Positions 18,013 to 27,586 of a stretch of DNA of 64,000 nucleotides are shown here, piece by piece. The stretch covers positions 3,985 through 67,984 of the forward strand of contig PKRC01000009.1 of NCBI GenBank assembly GCA_017577715.1. Direction: 5' to 3'. Origin of the DNA: Clostridia bacterium. Its GTDB lineage: Bacteria > Bacillota > Clostridia > Caldicoprobacterales > Caldicoprobacteraceae. How positions within the stretch are numbered: position 1 is the stretch's first letter; every line of letters starts with the position of its first letter. The notes beneath the pieces are model-generated. The model saw only the letters and a list, made by a program, of their open reading frames with translations. It was not told where the DNA came from and ran no database searches. Made by a program: the position numbers and the translations under genes.

Positions 18013-18294
18013 TTAAATAGTCTTCCCAATACGGCGGTTTTTCTTTATAACATAGAAAAATATGTACAGCACCATGCCGGCACTTAAGGACAACAAAAGC
18101 ATCGTTGACCAGGCAGCTGCCAAAGTTAAAATAACCAAAATAATGAAGTTTTTGGCTGCCAAATATACAAAAAATTTTTTGCCCATTCTTTCTGCGTTAA
18201 GGGCCCTTGCCACTGCAGCTTCGGTCAATCGCATCGCTTCTAGCTCAACAAAAAAGCCGCCTATTAAGCCGGCTAAAATAATAATAACCTTCAA
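18013..18294 (-). CDS. atpI: AtpI-like small membrane protein
   Basis: First gene of the atp operon. Three or so hydrophobic stretches ending in a basic tail (VIKKNRR), as in AtpI-type assembly factors; sequence identity cannot be shown by eye. The open frame reaches 18369, but that TTG lies inside the -10 promoter element, so the start is placed at the TTG at 18294, which has AGGTGG 8 bases upstream, giving 93 residues beginning MKVIIILAGLIGG. Confidence 0.7.
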   Translation of the reverse strand: MKVIIILAGLIGGFFVELEAMRLTEAAVARALNAERMGKKFFVYLAAKNFIILVILTLAAAWSTMLLLSLSAGMVLYIFFYVIKKNRRIGKTI

Positions 18295-18368
18295 ATCTTG
18301 ATACCACCTACAAATTTGAACTTTAAATTTTTGCCCAACGGGCCGCTCTGTTTGGTTACATAAACTCA

Positions 18369-18397
18369 AGTATAAAAAGTCGCTTAAAAGTTGTCAA
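18369..18397 (-). promoter_or_regulatory. Consensus promoter of the ATP synthase operon
   Basis: Minus strand TTGACA (18392-18397), 17-bp spacer, TATACT (18369-18374). Predicted transcript start near 18362, 68 bases before the atpI start. No terminator was recognised between the acetyltransferase stop (18498) and this promoter, so some upstream read-through is possible. Confidence 0.8.
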
Positions 18398-18497
18398 TAA
18401 GAAATATTAATTCCCATTTGGCGAAAAAGAAAAACAACGCTTAAAAAACGCATATAGTAACATTCTTGCTTTGACACAGGTTAAAATTCTAAGGCAA

Positions 18498-19655
18498 TTA
18501 ATAATCCTCTATTATGTAATTTACCGCTGGTGTAAATATGGTTTCCAGGTGATCCATTGCTCTTTGATCATTAACATCAAGCTTACCCTGCTTTTTAGCT
18601 TGCGCTGGGGTTATATACCCCCACAACAGCTGTGCAAGGGTTGTGACTGGGATCACGGCTTGTGGCGATGCGTCGCTTGACGATACTTCCATAGCCCCAC
18701 CAGCATTACGTAGGCTAAAAACTCCATTGTTCCATTCCAGCAGTGGGTCAATGACCTGTATGTTCAACTCAACTTCTCTTAGAGGTTTTAGTATCCTCAA
18801 CGCTTGCCCCACATCTACGATACGCCCCATTACGTAAGGCTGTTTATACATCATCCCCCTGGGATCGGGCATATCCATATAGGAAATGTCATCCGGCGGC
18901 GCATTCCACACGATGGAATCAATCTGGGAATAGTGGTTGGCAATAAGCCTCATGAGCGCTTTCTGGGCCTCCGGACTGGTATAAATCAGCTCCCTAACCT
19001 TGCATTGGCGGTTTGAAATCTCAAAGAGCACATAACCAATCGCTTGAGAATCCTTTACTGCTATGTACCCAGTGCCACCGGCTATATAGAGGTCATCCAG
19101 CAACCGATCCCAGTCATCTTCATTTCTCACTACATATCCATTATATGTTTCCATAAATTTTTGGTAACACATATTCATCAGGTGTATTTGCCCTTTATCG
19201 GCAGGTATTATGTCTTCCAGGATTTTACCTGCCGGCCCCAACATCTCCCTACCCCCGCGGTACATTAAATGATGGTAACATATTTCCCAGCCGTGCTTTC
19301 TATAAAAATCATAGCGAAAGGGTAGCAAAATGGACACCCACTCCTGGCGCATGCGCATGATTTCCAAGGCATGCCGGATGAGTGCCCTTGCATTGCCCCT
19401 TCCCCTGTATTGGGGCCAGGTCGAAAGGCCCACCAAGTATGACGTCTTGAGAGGTTGGTCCCTGAGCATGATTTTGTAAGGTAAAAGCTGAAGGGCGCAG
19501 CGTATGCTGCCTCCCTCGTATACCGCCAAAGTATTTTGATCCTTGTATCTCCTGCTGAAAAACCAATTGACAAACTCTGGAGGATCATCAAAGCAGTACT
19601 CCCACAGTCTCTTTATTTGCGCCATATCATCGGGGCCAGCAAACCTTATCTCCAT
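18498..19655 (-). CDS. Eis-like GNAT acetyltransferase
   Basis: Acetyl-CoA-dependent N-acetyltransferase of about 385 residues with the Eis architecture: N-terminal GNAT domain with the acetyl-CoA loop STWPQYRGRGNARALI, a second GNAT-like domain, and a C-terminal SCP2-like domain. Eis relatives acetylate lysine side chains or aminoglycosides; the substrate here is unknown. The ATG at 19655 has GGAGG 7 bases upstream, better than the ATG at 19661 which abuts it. Its start overlaps the end of the DUF2156 gene, so the two are likely co-translated. Confidence 0.85.
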   Translation of the reverse strand: MEIRFAGPDDMAQIKRLWEYCFDDPPEFVNWFFSRRYKDQNTLAVYEGGSIRCALQLLPYKIMLRDQPLKTSYLVGLSTWPQYRGRGNARALIRHALEIMRMRQEWVSILLPFRYDFYRKHGWEICYHHLMYRGGREMLGPAGKILEDIIPADKGQIHLMNMCYQKFMETYNGYVVRNEDDWDRLLDDLYIAGGTGYIAVKDSQAIGYVLFEISNRQCKVRELIYTSPEAQKALMRLIANHYSQIDSIVWNAPPDDISYMDMPDPRGMMYKQPYVMGRIVDVGQALRILKPLREVELNIQVIDPLLEWNNGVFSLRNAGGAMEVSSSDASPQAVIPVTTLAQLLWGYITPAQAKKQGKLDVNDQRAMDHLETIFTPAVNYIIEDY

Positions 19656-19657
19656 GA

Positions 19658-20563
19658 TCATTCCTCCGCTAGATAACCCGTGTATTTCTCCACCATCTTA
19701 ACGGGATGGTATGACCTCTTTGCCTGCCGCAATCCAGGTAACCCCATGTCCTCTTCACGGTTTATATAGCGCACATCCTTCCAGCAATGCTCAGCAAATT
19801 GCTGATTGATCATGGCATAACATCCATGATATTGCGTATTGGCCTTTTCCACGTGAATGACCGCCATCTCGGGATTGAGCAGCTCCCCTAGCGCAAAAGC
19901 TTGGATCTTGCCGTCAATCCTCAATGCACCGCCCTTGAGCTTTAAAGCATCAAAATTGCGCAATGCCTCCAGCACAGCCACCTTTTCATATTCCAGCCCG
20001 GGGATTGGATCCTTGTTTTTCATCCATTCCAGCTCGGCCTGTATGCACTCCTCTATGTTTTTGTCGCTCACCGACTCATAAGTGTACTGATAACTTTTTA
20101 GGAATTTATTGATATGATTCCTCTTTTGATGATATTTCTTGCCCCTCAGGTAAATGAGGTCCTCGGCAAGATAGACATAGTCATCATTATTGGGATCTCT
20201 TTCGAATCTAAACAAGCCGGGCACGGCTTCTTCCAGCATTTCCTTGGTAAGGTCGGTAACCCCTTTCATGATAACGGGATACCCATTTTCTTTAAAATAC
20301 TGGATCATCTTATGAACCGCTATATCTATTTTGCTGTTTTCTCCGGGTACGGGTGGGAAAAAATAATGGAAGTCTTTGCCAAACTTCCCTATGATACAAA
20401 GGCAATCCCCGATGATTGAAAATTTCAAGTTGAAGGGCTGCCGCCATATATACATGTTTGTAAACGTGAATTCGGAATTCTCATAATGTCTTAAAGAAAA
20501 ATAGTGGTCAAATATAGGCTTATCCCCCAGCTCTATTTCTTTAAAATATATATCCACAATCAC
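19658..20563 (-). CDS. DUF2156 / LPG-synthase-C domain protein
   Basis: About 301 residues of the family related to the C-terminal GNAT-like domain of aminoacyl-phosphatidylglycerol synthases (MprF), with IYFKEIELGDKPIFDHYF at the start, KYHQKRNHINKFLKSY centrally, and YINREEDMGLPGLRQAKRSY near the end. No membrane helices, so a soluble aminoacyl- or acyl-transfer enzyme is plausible. The frame is open to 20617, but the GTG at 20563, 9 bases after GAGGAG, is a better start; a GTG two codons later is also possible. Lies between cphA and the Eis-like gene. Confidence 0.8.
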   Translation of the reverse strand: MIVDIYFKEIELGDKPIFDHYFSLRHYENSEFTFTNMYIWRQPFNLKFSIIGDCLCIIGKFGKDFHYFFPPVPGENSKIDIAVHKMIQYFKENGYPVIMKGVTDLTKEMLEEAVPGLFRFERDPNNDDYVYLAEDLIYLRGKKYHQKRNHINKFLKSYQYTYESVSDKNIEECIQAELEWMKNKDPIPGLEYEKVAVLEALRNFDALKLKGGALRIDGKIQAFALGELLNPEMAVIHVEKANTQYHGCYAMINQQFAEHCWKDVRYINREEDMGLPGLRQAKRSYHPVKMVEKYTGYLAEE

Positions 20564-20668
20564 TACCCCTTTCTCCTCATTAAAAATATATAATCTCATT
20601 TTGGGGCATCTAAACACAAATTTTATCGACTTTTATCGATGAGTGGGGTAGTAATGGGATTTGTAGTG

Positions 20669-23329
20669 CTATTGCAGCCTGTTGAATTCCATTATGGCGG
20701 CATTCCTATCGCTATTCACCTCTGCTTCGATGTTTGATAACATCTCTTTTATAACAGCCATCACAGGCTCTAACTTCTCGTAAAATATCACTATCAGATC
20801 TCCTGCCTTTGCCCTTCTTATGGCGGTCTTAAGGGCTTCAACCTCCGAAAGAATTATCTCTACTTTGCTGGGGTCCATGCCTGCGGATAGGACGCCTTCC
20901 TTTAGAAGCTTGGCCACCTCACCCCTGCATCGGCCTCTCAGGTCAACGTCTTCCTTGATGATGATGCGATCAAAACCCTTTCCGGCTATAAACCCTATGC
21001 ACCTGATGGTGTCATCCTGTCTGTCCCCCGGAACTCCTATAATTCCTACCGTTTGTAATGCTCCCATTTTCTTGATGGCCTCTATAACCTGGGTATAGCC
21101 GCTGATGTTGTGGGCATAGTCCACTACCACCCTGAAATCCCTTATATTGAAGACATTAAAACGACCGGGATTGTGGATCTCATCAGCATAGAAGGAAGCC
21201 AGGGCTTTTTGTATGGTTTCTATGGGTATTTTCATGGCATAAGCAGCGCTTACGGCAGCTAGGCTGTTTTCGATATTGTATGTGAGCATCCCGCCGTAAG
21301 TCGCCGGGATGCTGGCAACGTCCATGCACTGTATAAATCCATCTCCATTGGCAATAGTGATATACTGCCCTTTTAAAAATACCGCCAACCCTCCATTTGC
21401 CATGTGTCGGTGAACGATGAGGTTGTCCTCCTGTTTGGAGAAATATATTATATTGCACTTCACTCGCTTGGCAGCTTCTACTACCATTGGGTCATCAGCA
21501 TTGAGTACCACATATCCGTCTGGCTTTACCGCCTCCACCACCAATGACTTTACATGTAACAAATCCTCCAGGGTATAAATCCCGTCACACCCTAGGTGGT
21601 CTTCGGTGATGTTGGTCAACACAGCGATGTCGCTGAGATCATATCCCAAACCAGATCTGATGATGCCGCCCCTGGCAGTCTCCAGCACTGCTACTTCCAC
21701 CCTCTTGTCAGTCAATACTATTTTTGCGCTGGCAGGACCCGTGGTATCCCCTTTCATGACACAGCGATGGCCTATGTAAACGCCTCCGGTGGTGGTCATT
21801 CCAACGGTATAGCCGTATGTCCTTAAGATATGAGCAATCATGCGAACGGTGGTAGTCTTTCCGTTTGTCCCTGTAACCGAAATTATGGGAATGGAGTGTC
21901 TACTTCCTGGCGGGAAGAGCATGTCTATAATGTGCTGGGCAACGTTTCTGGGCTTGCCCTTGGATGGATAAAGGTGCATGCGTATACCTGGCGCGGCGTT
22001 TACTTCTATAACCGCCCCCATCCCTTCCTCTATGGGCTTGGAAATATCGGGGCAGGCAATATCAATCCCTGCAATGTCAAGGCCTATTATCTGGGCAGCC
22101 CTTACCGCAATTTCGCAATTTACTGGGTGTATCTTGTTGGTACAATCGATGGCTTCTCCACCAGTGCTCAAATTTCCGTTGGCCTTTAAATATACCACCT
22201 TGCCGGCGGGAGGAACGCTTTCCGGCGTGTATCCCTGCTTTCTAAGTAGTGCCAGCGATATTTCATCTATCTTTATTTTGGTGAGCGGCTTTTCATGGCC
22301 CTCCCCTCGTCTTTCGTCCTTATTAACCATATCCACCAGCTGGGCAATGGTATGTATGCCGTCCCCAACTACATGAGGTGGGATTCGCTGGGCAACAGCT
22401 ACTACCCTGTCGCCCACCACCAGCACGCGGTAGTCATTTCCCTTGATATACTTCTCCACTATGACGTTTTCATCCATTTGTTTGGCAATGTTAAAGGCCT
22501 GAGCTACTTCATCAGGTGTGGTAAGGTTAAGGGAAACCCCCTTCCCCTGATTTCCCCTTTCGGGCTTGACCACAACGGGATAACCCAGCTGTTGCGCTAT
22601 ATCCAGCGCTTCTTCAAGCGAAGTGCATACGCCACCTTCAGGGACGGGTATCCCTCCCTCCCTCAATATCTCTTTGGTCAGGGACTTATCGCAGGCTATA
22701 TCAACCGAAATACAGGTGGTATTCTCGGTTATGGTGGCCTCTATCCTTTTTTGGTATTTTCCATATCCTAGCTGTAATATGCTGCTATTCCCGATCCTCA
22801 TAACTGGGATTCCTCTTTCCTGCGCTGCCTCAACAATGGCTTTGGTACTGGGGCCTAATTCATTCTTCATGGCCTTAGCTTTTATCCTATTTATATGGGA
22901 GTCGAGATCAAAAGCCTGACCACGGCACAAGGCTTCCACCAGTTGAACCGAGCACCTTCCTGCTTCCAAACCTGCCACCTCATTTATATAGGCATACACA
23001 ACAATATACTTGGTGGAATCTTCCATCTGCCTTGCCCTGCCAAAGCTGACCTCATACCCTAGAAGGTATTGTATCTCCAGGGCACAGTGTTCGATGACGT
23101 GTGCCAGATAGGTGCCCTCCATAAGCCTGGTGACAAAGCCACCCGGCCGCCCTAAGGAGCAGTGATGCTGATACAGGCCGGGGAGCAGCCTCAGCAATGC
23201 ATCGTTAAATCCCTCTATATCCTTTGTAGCTACATCGACCAGCTCTTCTAGGTCAATGACCATCTTTATTACCTTTTTATGGCTGTAAATATTTCTCCCT
23301 TTAAATGCCTTAAGCTCACAAATTTTCAA
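20669..23329 (-). CDS. cphA: Cyanophycin synthetase CphA
   Basis: ATP-dependent ligase of 886 residues that builds cyanophycin, a poly-aspartate backbone with arginine side chains, as a nitrogen and carbon reserve. Order: N-terminal domain (1-160), ATP-grasp domain (about 215-470) with KPERGNQGKGV and EVNAAPGIRMH, then Mur-ligase-like domain with P-loop GTNGKTTT (487-494) and VVDYAHN. This is CphA1 architecture and length. The ATG is 5 bases after the cphB stop, so the two are one operon. Confidence 0.95.
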   Translation of the reverse strand: MKICELKAFKGRNIYSHKKVIKMVIDLEELVDVATKDIEGFNDALLRLLPGLYQHHCSLGRPGGFVTRLMEGTYLAHVIEHCALEIQYLLGYEVSFGRARQMEDSTKYIVVYAYINEVAGLEAGRCSVQLVEALCRGQAFDLDSHINRIKAKAMKNELGPSTKAIVEAAQERGIPVMRIGNSSILQLGYGKYQKRIEATITENTTCISVDIACDKSLTKEILREGGIPVPEGGVCTSLEEALDIAQQLGYPVVVKPERGNQGKGVSLNLTTPDEVAQAFNIAKQMDENVIVEKYIKGNDYRVLVVGDRVVAVAQRIPPHVVGDGIHTIAQLVDMVNKDERRGEGHEKPLTKIKIDEISLALLRKQGYTPESVPPAGKVVYLKANGNLSTGGEAIDCTNKIHPVNCEIAVRAAQIIGLDIAGIDIACPDISKPIEEGMGAVIEVNAAPGIRMHLYPSKGKPRNVAQHIIDMLFPPGSRHSIPIISVTGTNGKTTTVRMIAHILRTYGYTVGMTTTGGVYIGHRCVMKGDTTGPASAKIVLTDKRVEVAVLETARGGIIRSGLGYDLSDIAVLTNITEDHLGCDGIYTLEDLLHVKSLVVEAVKPDGYVVLNADDPMVVEAAKRVKCNIIYFSKQEDNLIVHRHMANGGLAVFLKGQYITIANGDGFIQCMDVASIPATYGGMLTYNIENSLAAVSAAYAMKIPIETIQKALASFYADEIHNPGRFNVFNIRDFRVVVDYAHNISGYTQVIEAIKKMGALQTVGIIGVPGDRQDDTIRCIGFIAGKGFDRIIIKEDVDLRGRCRGEVAKLLKEGVLSAGMDPSKVEIILSEVEALKTAIRRAKAGDLIVIFYEKLEPVMAVIKEMLSNIEAEVNSDRNAAIMEFNRLQ

Positions 23330-23334
23330 GTTGA

Positions 23335-24144
23335 CTACCTCCTGATCACTGGCATTCGGGCTTTGATGTCGTACCGGTAACCTGCCGGAAGCACATGCAT
23401 TATGACGTTAGTCAGTGCCAGTATTTCGTCAGGTTTAAGCTCCGAAACGTTGGTAAAATCCAGAGTTTTGCCATCGAGTATGGTCACAGCATGGGAACCT
23501 ATCACTTCAAACACCGCATCGCCGTCTACTATGATAGCGGTATCCTCGTCAATTCCCACTCCCAGCATATGCGGGTTTTGCGCTATGGCGGTGAGCAAGC
23601 GTCCGATCCTGCCCCTCTGGGCAAAATGCTGATCTATTACCACGTCTCTCAGAAGCCCCAATCCTGGTGCCATCTTCAGCGTACACTTCCTGGGCGCATC
23701 TTCATCGTTGCCTGAGGTGATCATGGTCTCGCTCATGACGGAAGCGCCTGCGCTGGTTCCAGCAATCACCACTCCGCGGTAATAGGCTTGCTTTAACTTC
23801 TCTTCAGCTTTAGTGCCCCCGAGAAGGGAGGTGATGCGCAACTGATCGCCGCCGGTAAAAAATATACAGGTGGCATCATCGATGCTGTTTATCACTTCAC
23901 CATGGTTGGCATGACATCTGGAATCTATGTGTACCACGCTTATCTTGCGTACACCAAGCTGCTCAAATATACGGGTGTATTCCCGGCCTATGGTTTCGGA
24001 ATGTTCGGTGGCTACCGTCATGATCACTATACTCCCCTCTCGTCCCCCTGCCAGTTCCACCAACTTTCTTAGGATTATGCACTCGCCCTCTTTGTCTTCC
24101 GCACCACCGATTATCATGAGCTTGCCCTTTACCTTTTCCTCCAT
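23335..24144 (-). CDS. cphB: Cyanophycinase CphB
   Basis: Serine peptidase (S51 class) of 269 residues that cleaves cyanophycin to beta-Asp-Arg dipeptides. The nucleophile is Ser131 in AGTSAGASV; FTGGDQLRI (96-104) and DQHFAQRGRIGRL are the family's substrate-pocket blocks. No signal peptide, so intracellular. GGAGGAG precedes the ATG. A dipeptidase for beta-Asp-Arg is not seen in the window. Confidence 0.93.
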   Translation of the reverse strand: MEEKVKGKLMIIGGAEDKEGECIILRKLVELAGGREGSIVIMTVATEHSETIGREYTRIFEQLGVRKISVVHIDSRCHANHGEVINSIDDATCIFFTGGDQLRITSLLGGTKAEEKLKQAYYRGVVIAGTSAGASVMSETMITSGNDEDAPRKCTLKMAPGLGLLRDVVIDQHFAQRGRIGRLLTAIAQNPHMLGVGIDEDTAIIVDGDAVFEVIGSHAVTILDGKTLDFTNVSELKPDEILALTNVIMHVLPAGYRYDIKARMPVIRR

Positions 24145-24232
24145 GCTCGGCTCCTCCGGAATATTAATGCAATATCTTTATTTTCCCAAAAATATAGAAC
24201 ATTATTCCATACAGTCCCATACAACCACTTCA

Positions 24233-24265
24233 TAAAAAAAATACACCCGCCACAAGCGGGTGTAT
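24233..24265 (-). terminator. Strong Rho-independent terminator
   Basis: Minus strand ATACACCCGC, loop TTGTG, GCGGGTGTAT, followed by eight T residues. It lies 45 bases after the stop of the membrane-protein gene at 24310 and insulates it from cphB. Confidence 0.92.
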
Positions 24266-24309
24266 CTCTCTTTCAAACGGCACTTTCGTACCGTATTAAA
24301 GGCCTATCC

Positions 24310-24849
24310 TCACTTTTGAAAGCTTATGTTCACCTTTGATCTCTCGGCCCTCGTCGCCTCAAAATCTTCTATTGCCTTTAAAATTTGCTTCCTCTTGCGA
24401 AGCCCATCTATATAGCTGATTCCCGACAATAGGGGAAATAAGGCTATCGGTATTATGGCTATATGGGGCATCATCTTATCAAATGTAGTAAATATCTTGG
24501 TATAAGGTATCAGCCAGAGACGCAATGCGATCTCAAACCAGTTAACGTTGCCTAAAGGCTCCATGGCAATAGCCAGCAAATATAAAATGATGCTGGGAAT
24601 AGAGGCTAGAAGGCCAGCTATAAAACCTTTGTACTGGGCGAAAGCATCCTTTTTAGCGTCATCCAATCCCACCTTGCTCATGTCAGCATATACTATCAGC
24701 CAGAACATCGCTATACAAACAAGCCCCACGAGCCATTGGTATATTTGATTTTCAAAAATGCTCAACAATGGGGGTATAAATATAAACTGAATCAGCGATA
24801 CGATAGCATGAGTCCCCATTAGCTTCAAACCCTGTTTTATGAGTCCCAC
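24310..24849 (-). CDS. Unrecognised integral membrane protein
   Basis: 179 residues with four hydrophobic segments (about 12-32, 37-55, 73-97, 122-145) and a basic C-terminal tail. Lys/Asp-rich loop SKVGLDDAKKDAFAQYKG after the second helix. I do not recognise the family. GTG start with GGGGAGGG upstream; own terminator downstream, so monocistronic. Likely a Clostridia-specific envelope protein; function unknown. Confidence 0.7.
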   Translation of the reverse strand: MGLIKQGLKLMGTHAIVSLIQFIFIPPLLSIFENQIYQWLVGLVCIAMFWLIVYADMSKVGLDDAKKDAFAQYKGFIAGLLASIPSIILYLLAIAMEPLGNVNWFEIALRLWLIPYTKIFTTFDKMMPHIAIIPIALFPLLSGISYIDGLRKRKQILKAIEDFEATRAERSKVNISFQK

Positions 24850-24941
24850 TTTATTCCCTCCCCTTTCATGCTTATTATACTATAAAACAAAGGCCATTGC
24901 TAGGCAATTTTGAAGGGGAGGCAATTTATAAAATATATTTA

Positions 24942-25598
24942 CTACTTTAAGTGATTTTTAAACACATATATGGCAGCTTGTGTACGGTCGTTTACATCCA
25001 ATTTCTTAAATATATTGGACACATGGTTTTTAACCGTCTTCTCACTTATGTACAGCTCATTGGCTATTTCCTTGTTGTTTTTGCCATCGGCAATGAGTAG
25101 CAAGACCTCTATTTCCCTCGGAGTTAAGTTATGCTCTTTAAACTGCCCCCTCACTGAACTATAGCTCATCCTATCAAAATCCTTTATAAGTTTGCTGGAA
25201 AGGTTGGGTTGTATGTACGTTTCCCCTCGATATACATCTCTAATAGCCTTCAAAAGATGATCAACATCAGCATCCTTCATGATATACCCTGATGCACCTA
25301 TTTTTACTGCTTCCAGGAGATATTCTCGGTCGTCGTGCACGGTGAGCACTATTATCTTGGCAGAACAACCTCTTTGCTTAAGCTCCTTTATAGCATATAT
25401 ACCGTTTTGAACGGGCATGTTTATATCCATCAAAATCACGTCGGGGTTGAGCAGAAGAGCCTTTTCCACCACCTCTTTGCCGTTGGATGCTTCGCCCACT
25501 ACTTCTATATCATCCTCCAACTCAAGCAGCTGTTCAAGCCCCTTTCTGAAAAGAGAATGGTCATCAGCAATGAGCACCTTTATTTTCCTCTGCTCCAT
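24942..25598 (-). CDS. degU: NarL/LuxR-type response regulator, DegU-like
   Basis: 218 residues: receiver domain (1-125) with acidic pair Asp12/Asp13, phospho-acceptor Asp58 in LMDINMP, switch Thr in VLTVHD and Lys in YIMKDAD; then a LuxR HTH (150-215) with LTPREIEVLLLIADGKNNKEIA. Partner of the DegS-like kinase 8 bases upstream. DegU controls exoenzymes, motility and competence in Bacillus; targets here are unknown. Confidence 0.93.
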   Translation of the reverse strand: MEQRKIKVLIADDHSLFRKGLEQLLELEDDIEVVGEASNGKEVVEKALLLNPDVILMDINMPVQNGIYAIKELKQRGCSAKIIVLTVHDDREYLLEAVKIGASGYIMKDADVDHLLKAIRDVYRGETYIQPNLSSKLIKDFDRMSYSSVRGQFKEHNLTPREIEVLLLIADGKNNKEIANELYISEKTVKNHVSNIFKKLDVNDRTQAAIYVFKNHLK

Positions 25599-25606
25599 AC
25601 CTTTAA

Positions 25607-26782
25607 CTACCCCTCCTTTTCAATGGAATTAACTGGTATTTGAAGTAAAACTGTAGTACCCTTCCCTTCTTGGGATTGTATACACAATTTGCCTTTAAGA
25701 AGCTCAGCCCGCTGCCTCATGCCATATATGCCAAACCCACTTTCATGAATATTGGCTCTTCTTTGTTCTTCAACTTTTACTTTATCAAACCCTATGCCGT
25801 TGTCGACAATCCTGCCCATCAAAAAACCATTCTTGATATACAGCTTGATATGAGCCCTTGTTGCTTTTGAATGCTTTTTTATGTTACTTAGAGCTTCCTG
25901 TATGATCCTGAATACCGCCACTTCAACCACTTTATCCACAGTGACTTCATCTAAGTCATAGACCTCTAGTGTTACGTCTATACCTGTCTCTTCAATGAAA
26001 GTAGCCACATACCGCTGAAGCGTGGGTACCAGGCCTAAATCATCCAGGGACATGGGACGTAGGCCGAATATGATCCTCCGTATTTCCTGAAGGCTGGATT
26101 TTACAAGCTGCTTTAGTTCGTTTATTTGCTCCCTAGCTTTATCCGGGTTCCTGTCCAGAAGCTTTTCACACAGCTCACACTTGAGCACGATATTTGAAAG
26201 CGATTGAGCAGGGCCGTCATGGATGTCCCGAGCTAGCCTTTGGCGTTCCTGTTCTTGAGCGGAGATTATCCTTATGCCCATCATCTCTTTTTGTTGTAGC
26301 TCATCTATCGTACGGCTTATATTGTTCAGCGCATCGATGAGATAGCTCATGGCAGTAGCTACATGGGTAATCAGATACTCGGCTCTTTCTACGATCTCCC
26401 TTGCGCGCCGAATGCGCATCTCAAGCTCGGTCCTTTGAGCGATCAGGTACTGTTCGTTTTCCTTTTTAAGGGCAAGCTTAATCTGCATTTCTCTGGCGAT
26501 ATCGTAGGCCCTCTTGATTTCATCTTCGCTGTAGATCTTAAAATTTTTGCTCAATATCATAAGCCTATAACGACTTTCTTTCTCCAGATGCGACAGCCTC
26601 TCCACTTCTTCTATGACTTCTCTTACTTTGCTCTGTAGTTCAGCAAGCTTAATCTCCAGGTCCTTCCATTCCTGACGGGCACTCTCGGCAATCTCAAATA
26701 TCTGCTTTTTTCCGTCTTCTAATGCATCTATGGCCTTTTTTACTATTTCGTTAAGCTGTTCTGGGCTAATCTTTTCGACCAA
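25607..26782 (-). CDS. degS: Sensor histidine kinase, DegS-like
   Basis: Soluble kinase of about 391 residues without membrane segments. N-terminal long coiled-coil DegS sensor domain (1-170), HisKA_3 with the phospho-acceptor His in RDIHDGPAQ (about residue 188), and a C-terminal HATPase_c domain with VDNGIGFD and GFGIYGMRQRAE. The open frame starts at 26827, but the TTG at 26782 after GGGAGTGAA is the best start (MVEKISPEQL). Cytosolic location matches Bacillus DegS. Confidence 0.92.
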   Translation of the reverse strand: MVEKISPEQLNEIVKKAIDALEDGKKQIFEIAESARQEWKDLEIKLAELQSKVREVIEEVERLSHLEKESRYRLMILSKNFKIYSEDEIKRAYDIAREMQIKLALKKENEQYLIAQRTELEMRIRRAREIVERAEYLITHVATAMSYLIDALNNISRTIDELQQKEMMGIRIISAQEQERQRLARDIHDGPAQSLSNIVLKCELCEKLLDRNPDKAREQINELKQLVKSSLQEIRRIIFGLRPMSLDDLGLVPTLQRYVATFIEETGIDVTLEVYDLDEVTVDKVVEVAVFRIIQEALSNIKKHSKATRAHIKLYIKNGFLMGRIVDNGIGFDKVKVEEQRRANIHESGFGIYGMRQRAELLKGKLCIQSQEGKGTTVLLQIPVNSIEKEG

Positions 26783-26883
26783 ATTCACTCCCTCGCATGC
26801 ACGAAAATCTACACAAAATCTATACAATTTTGCATATTCGACAAAATTATTAAAATTCCTCTTTATGATGACAGTGAAATAAT

Positions 26884-26923
26884 TAAAAAATTAAAGGCAC
26901 GGGGCTTCTAGCCCCATGCCTTT
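26884..26923 (-). terminator. Rho-independent terminator
   Basis: Minus strand hairpin AAAGGCATGGGGC / GCCCCGTGCCTTT with one G-T pair, then AATTTTTT. It ends the transcript of the cyclo-ligase gene (stop at 26959). The plus strand also has TTTTT after the stem, so it may act both ways. Confidence 0.8.
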
Positions 26924-26958
26924 TTGGTGCAAGCAGTTTTTATTATACAGCAAATCAT

Positions 26959-27549
26959 TCATTTTGGCTTTTTTATGCCGTTTTCGGTTACGATAAGGTC
27001 CATAGGAACATCAAAATGGCAAACAGGAATGCTGTATACTATTTGAAACTCAAAAGCCAGGCCTACCTTTTTGGCAAAAGGCGAAACCCTCATCAAAAAG
27101 CGGTCGTAATAACCTTTCCCATGTCCTATTCGATTGCCTTGCATATCAAAGGCAAGACCAGGTACTATTATTATCTCCAAGACACCAGGATCAACCGGCC
27201 TTATGAATTCCTTTTTGGGCTCGAAGATTCCGTAATGTCCGGGCGCAAGTTCGTCCAGCCCTTTAATTTGGGAAGGGAGCAGGTTAACCTCTTGGGGGAT
27301 GCAAACTGGCACCACCACAGTCTTGCCGGCATTCAGCAGATCCTGGATTATTTTCTCGGTTCTCACTTCGCCCGGCATGTTTACATATACCATGATGATC
27401 TGGCTATTTTGTATGATATCTAAAGAGAACAAGAATTCAGCTATGCGCTGGCTTTTACAATCGATTTCATCCTGGTTCATATTCTTTCTGCGCTTCAACA
27501 TGATCCGCCTTATATCCTCTTTTGTCACAGCTTGTGCCTCATTTATCAA
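26959..27549 (-). CDS. 5-formyltetrahydrofolate cyclo-ligase
   Basis: Converts 5-formyl-THF and ATP to 5,10-methenyl-THF in one-carbon metabolism. The 196-residue protein carries the family signature GNRIGHGKGYYDRFL, the phosphate-contacting KRRKNM and the mid-section block YVNMPGEVRTEKII. The frame starts with TTG at 27549 after GGGGGAG; the GTG at 27528 (MTKEDIRRIMLKRRK), with GAGG 8 bases upstream, is equally good and closer to relatives. Lies 37 bases after alr. Confidence 0.92.
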   Translation of the reverse strand: MINEAQAVTKEDIRRIMLKRRKNMNQDEIDCKSQRIAEFLFSLDIIQNSQIIMVYVNMPGEVRTEKIIQDLLNAGKTVVVPVCIPQEVNLLPSQIKGLDELAPGHYGIFEPKKEFIRPVDPGVLEIIIVPGLAFDMQGNRIGHGKGYYDRFLMRVSPFAKKVGLAFEFQIVYSIPVCHFDVPMDLIVTENGIKKPK

Positions 27550-27586
27550 GTGGCATCAGCTCCCCCTATGCTTTGCTAAGCCTTCA

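Noticed and set aside
24161..24189. Promoter TTGGGA-N17-TAATAT before cphB
   Set aside because: The predicted transcript start would fall inside the cphB ribosome binding site, so it is probably not the functional promoter.
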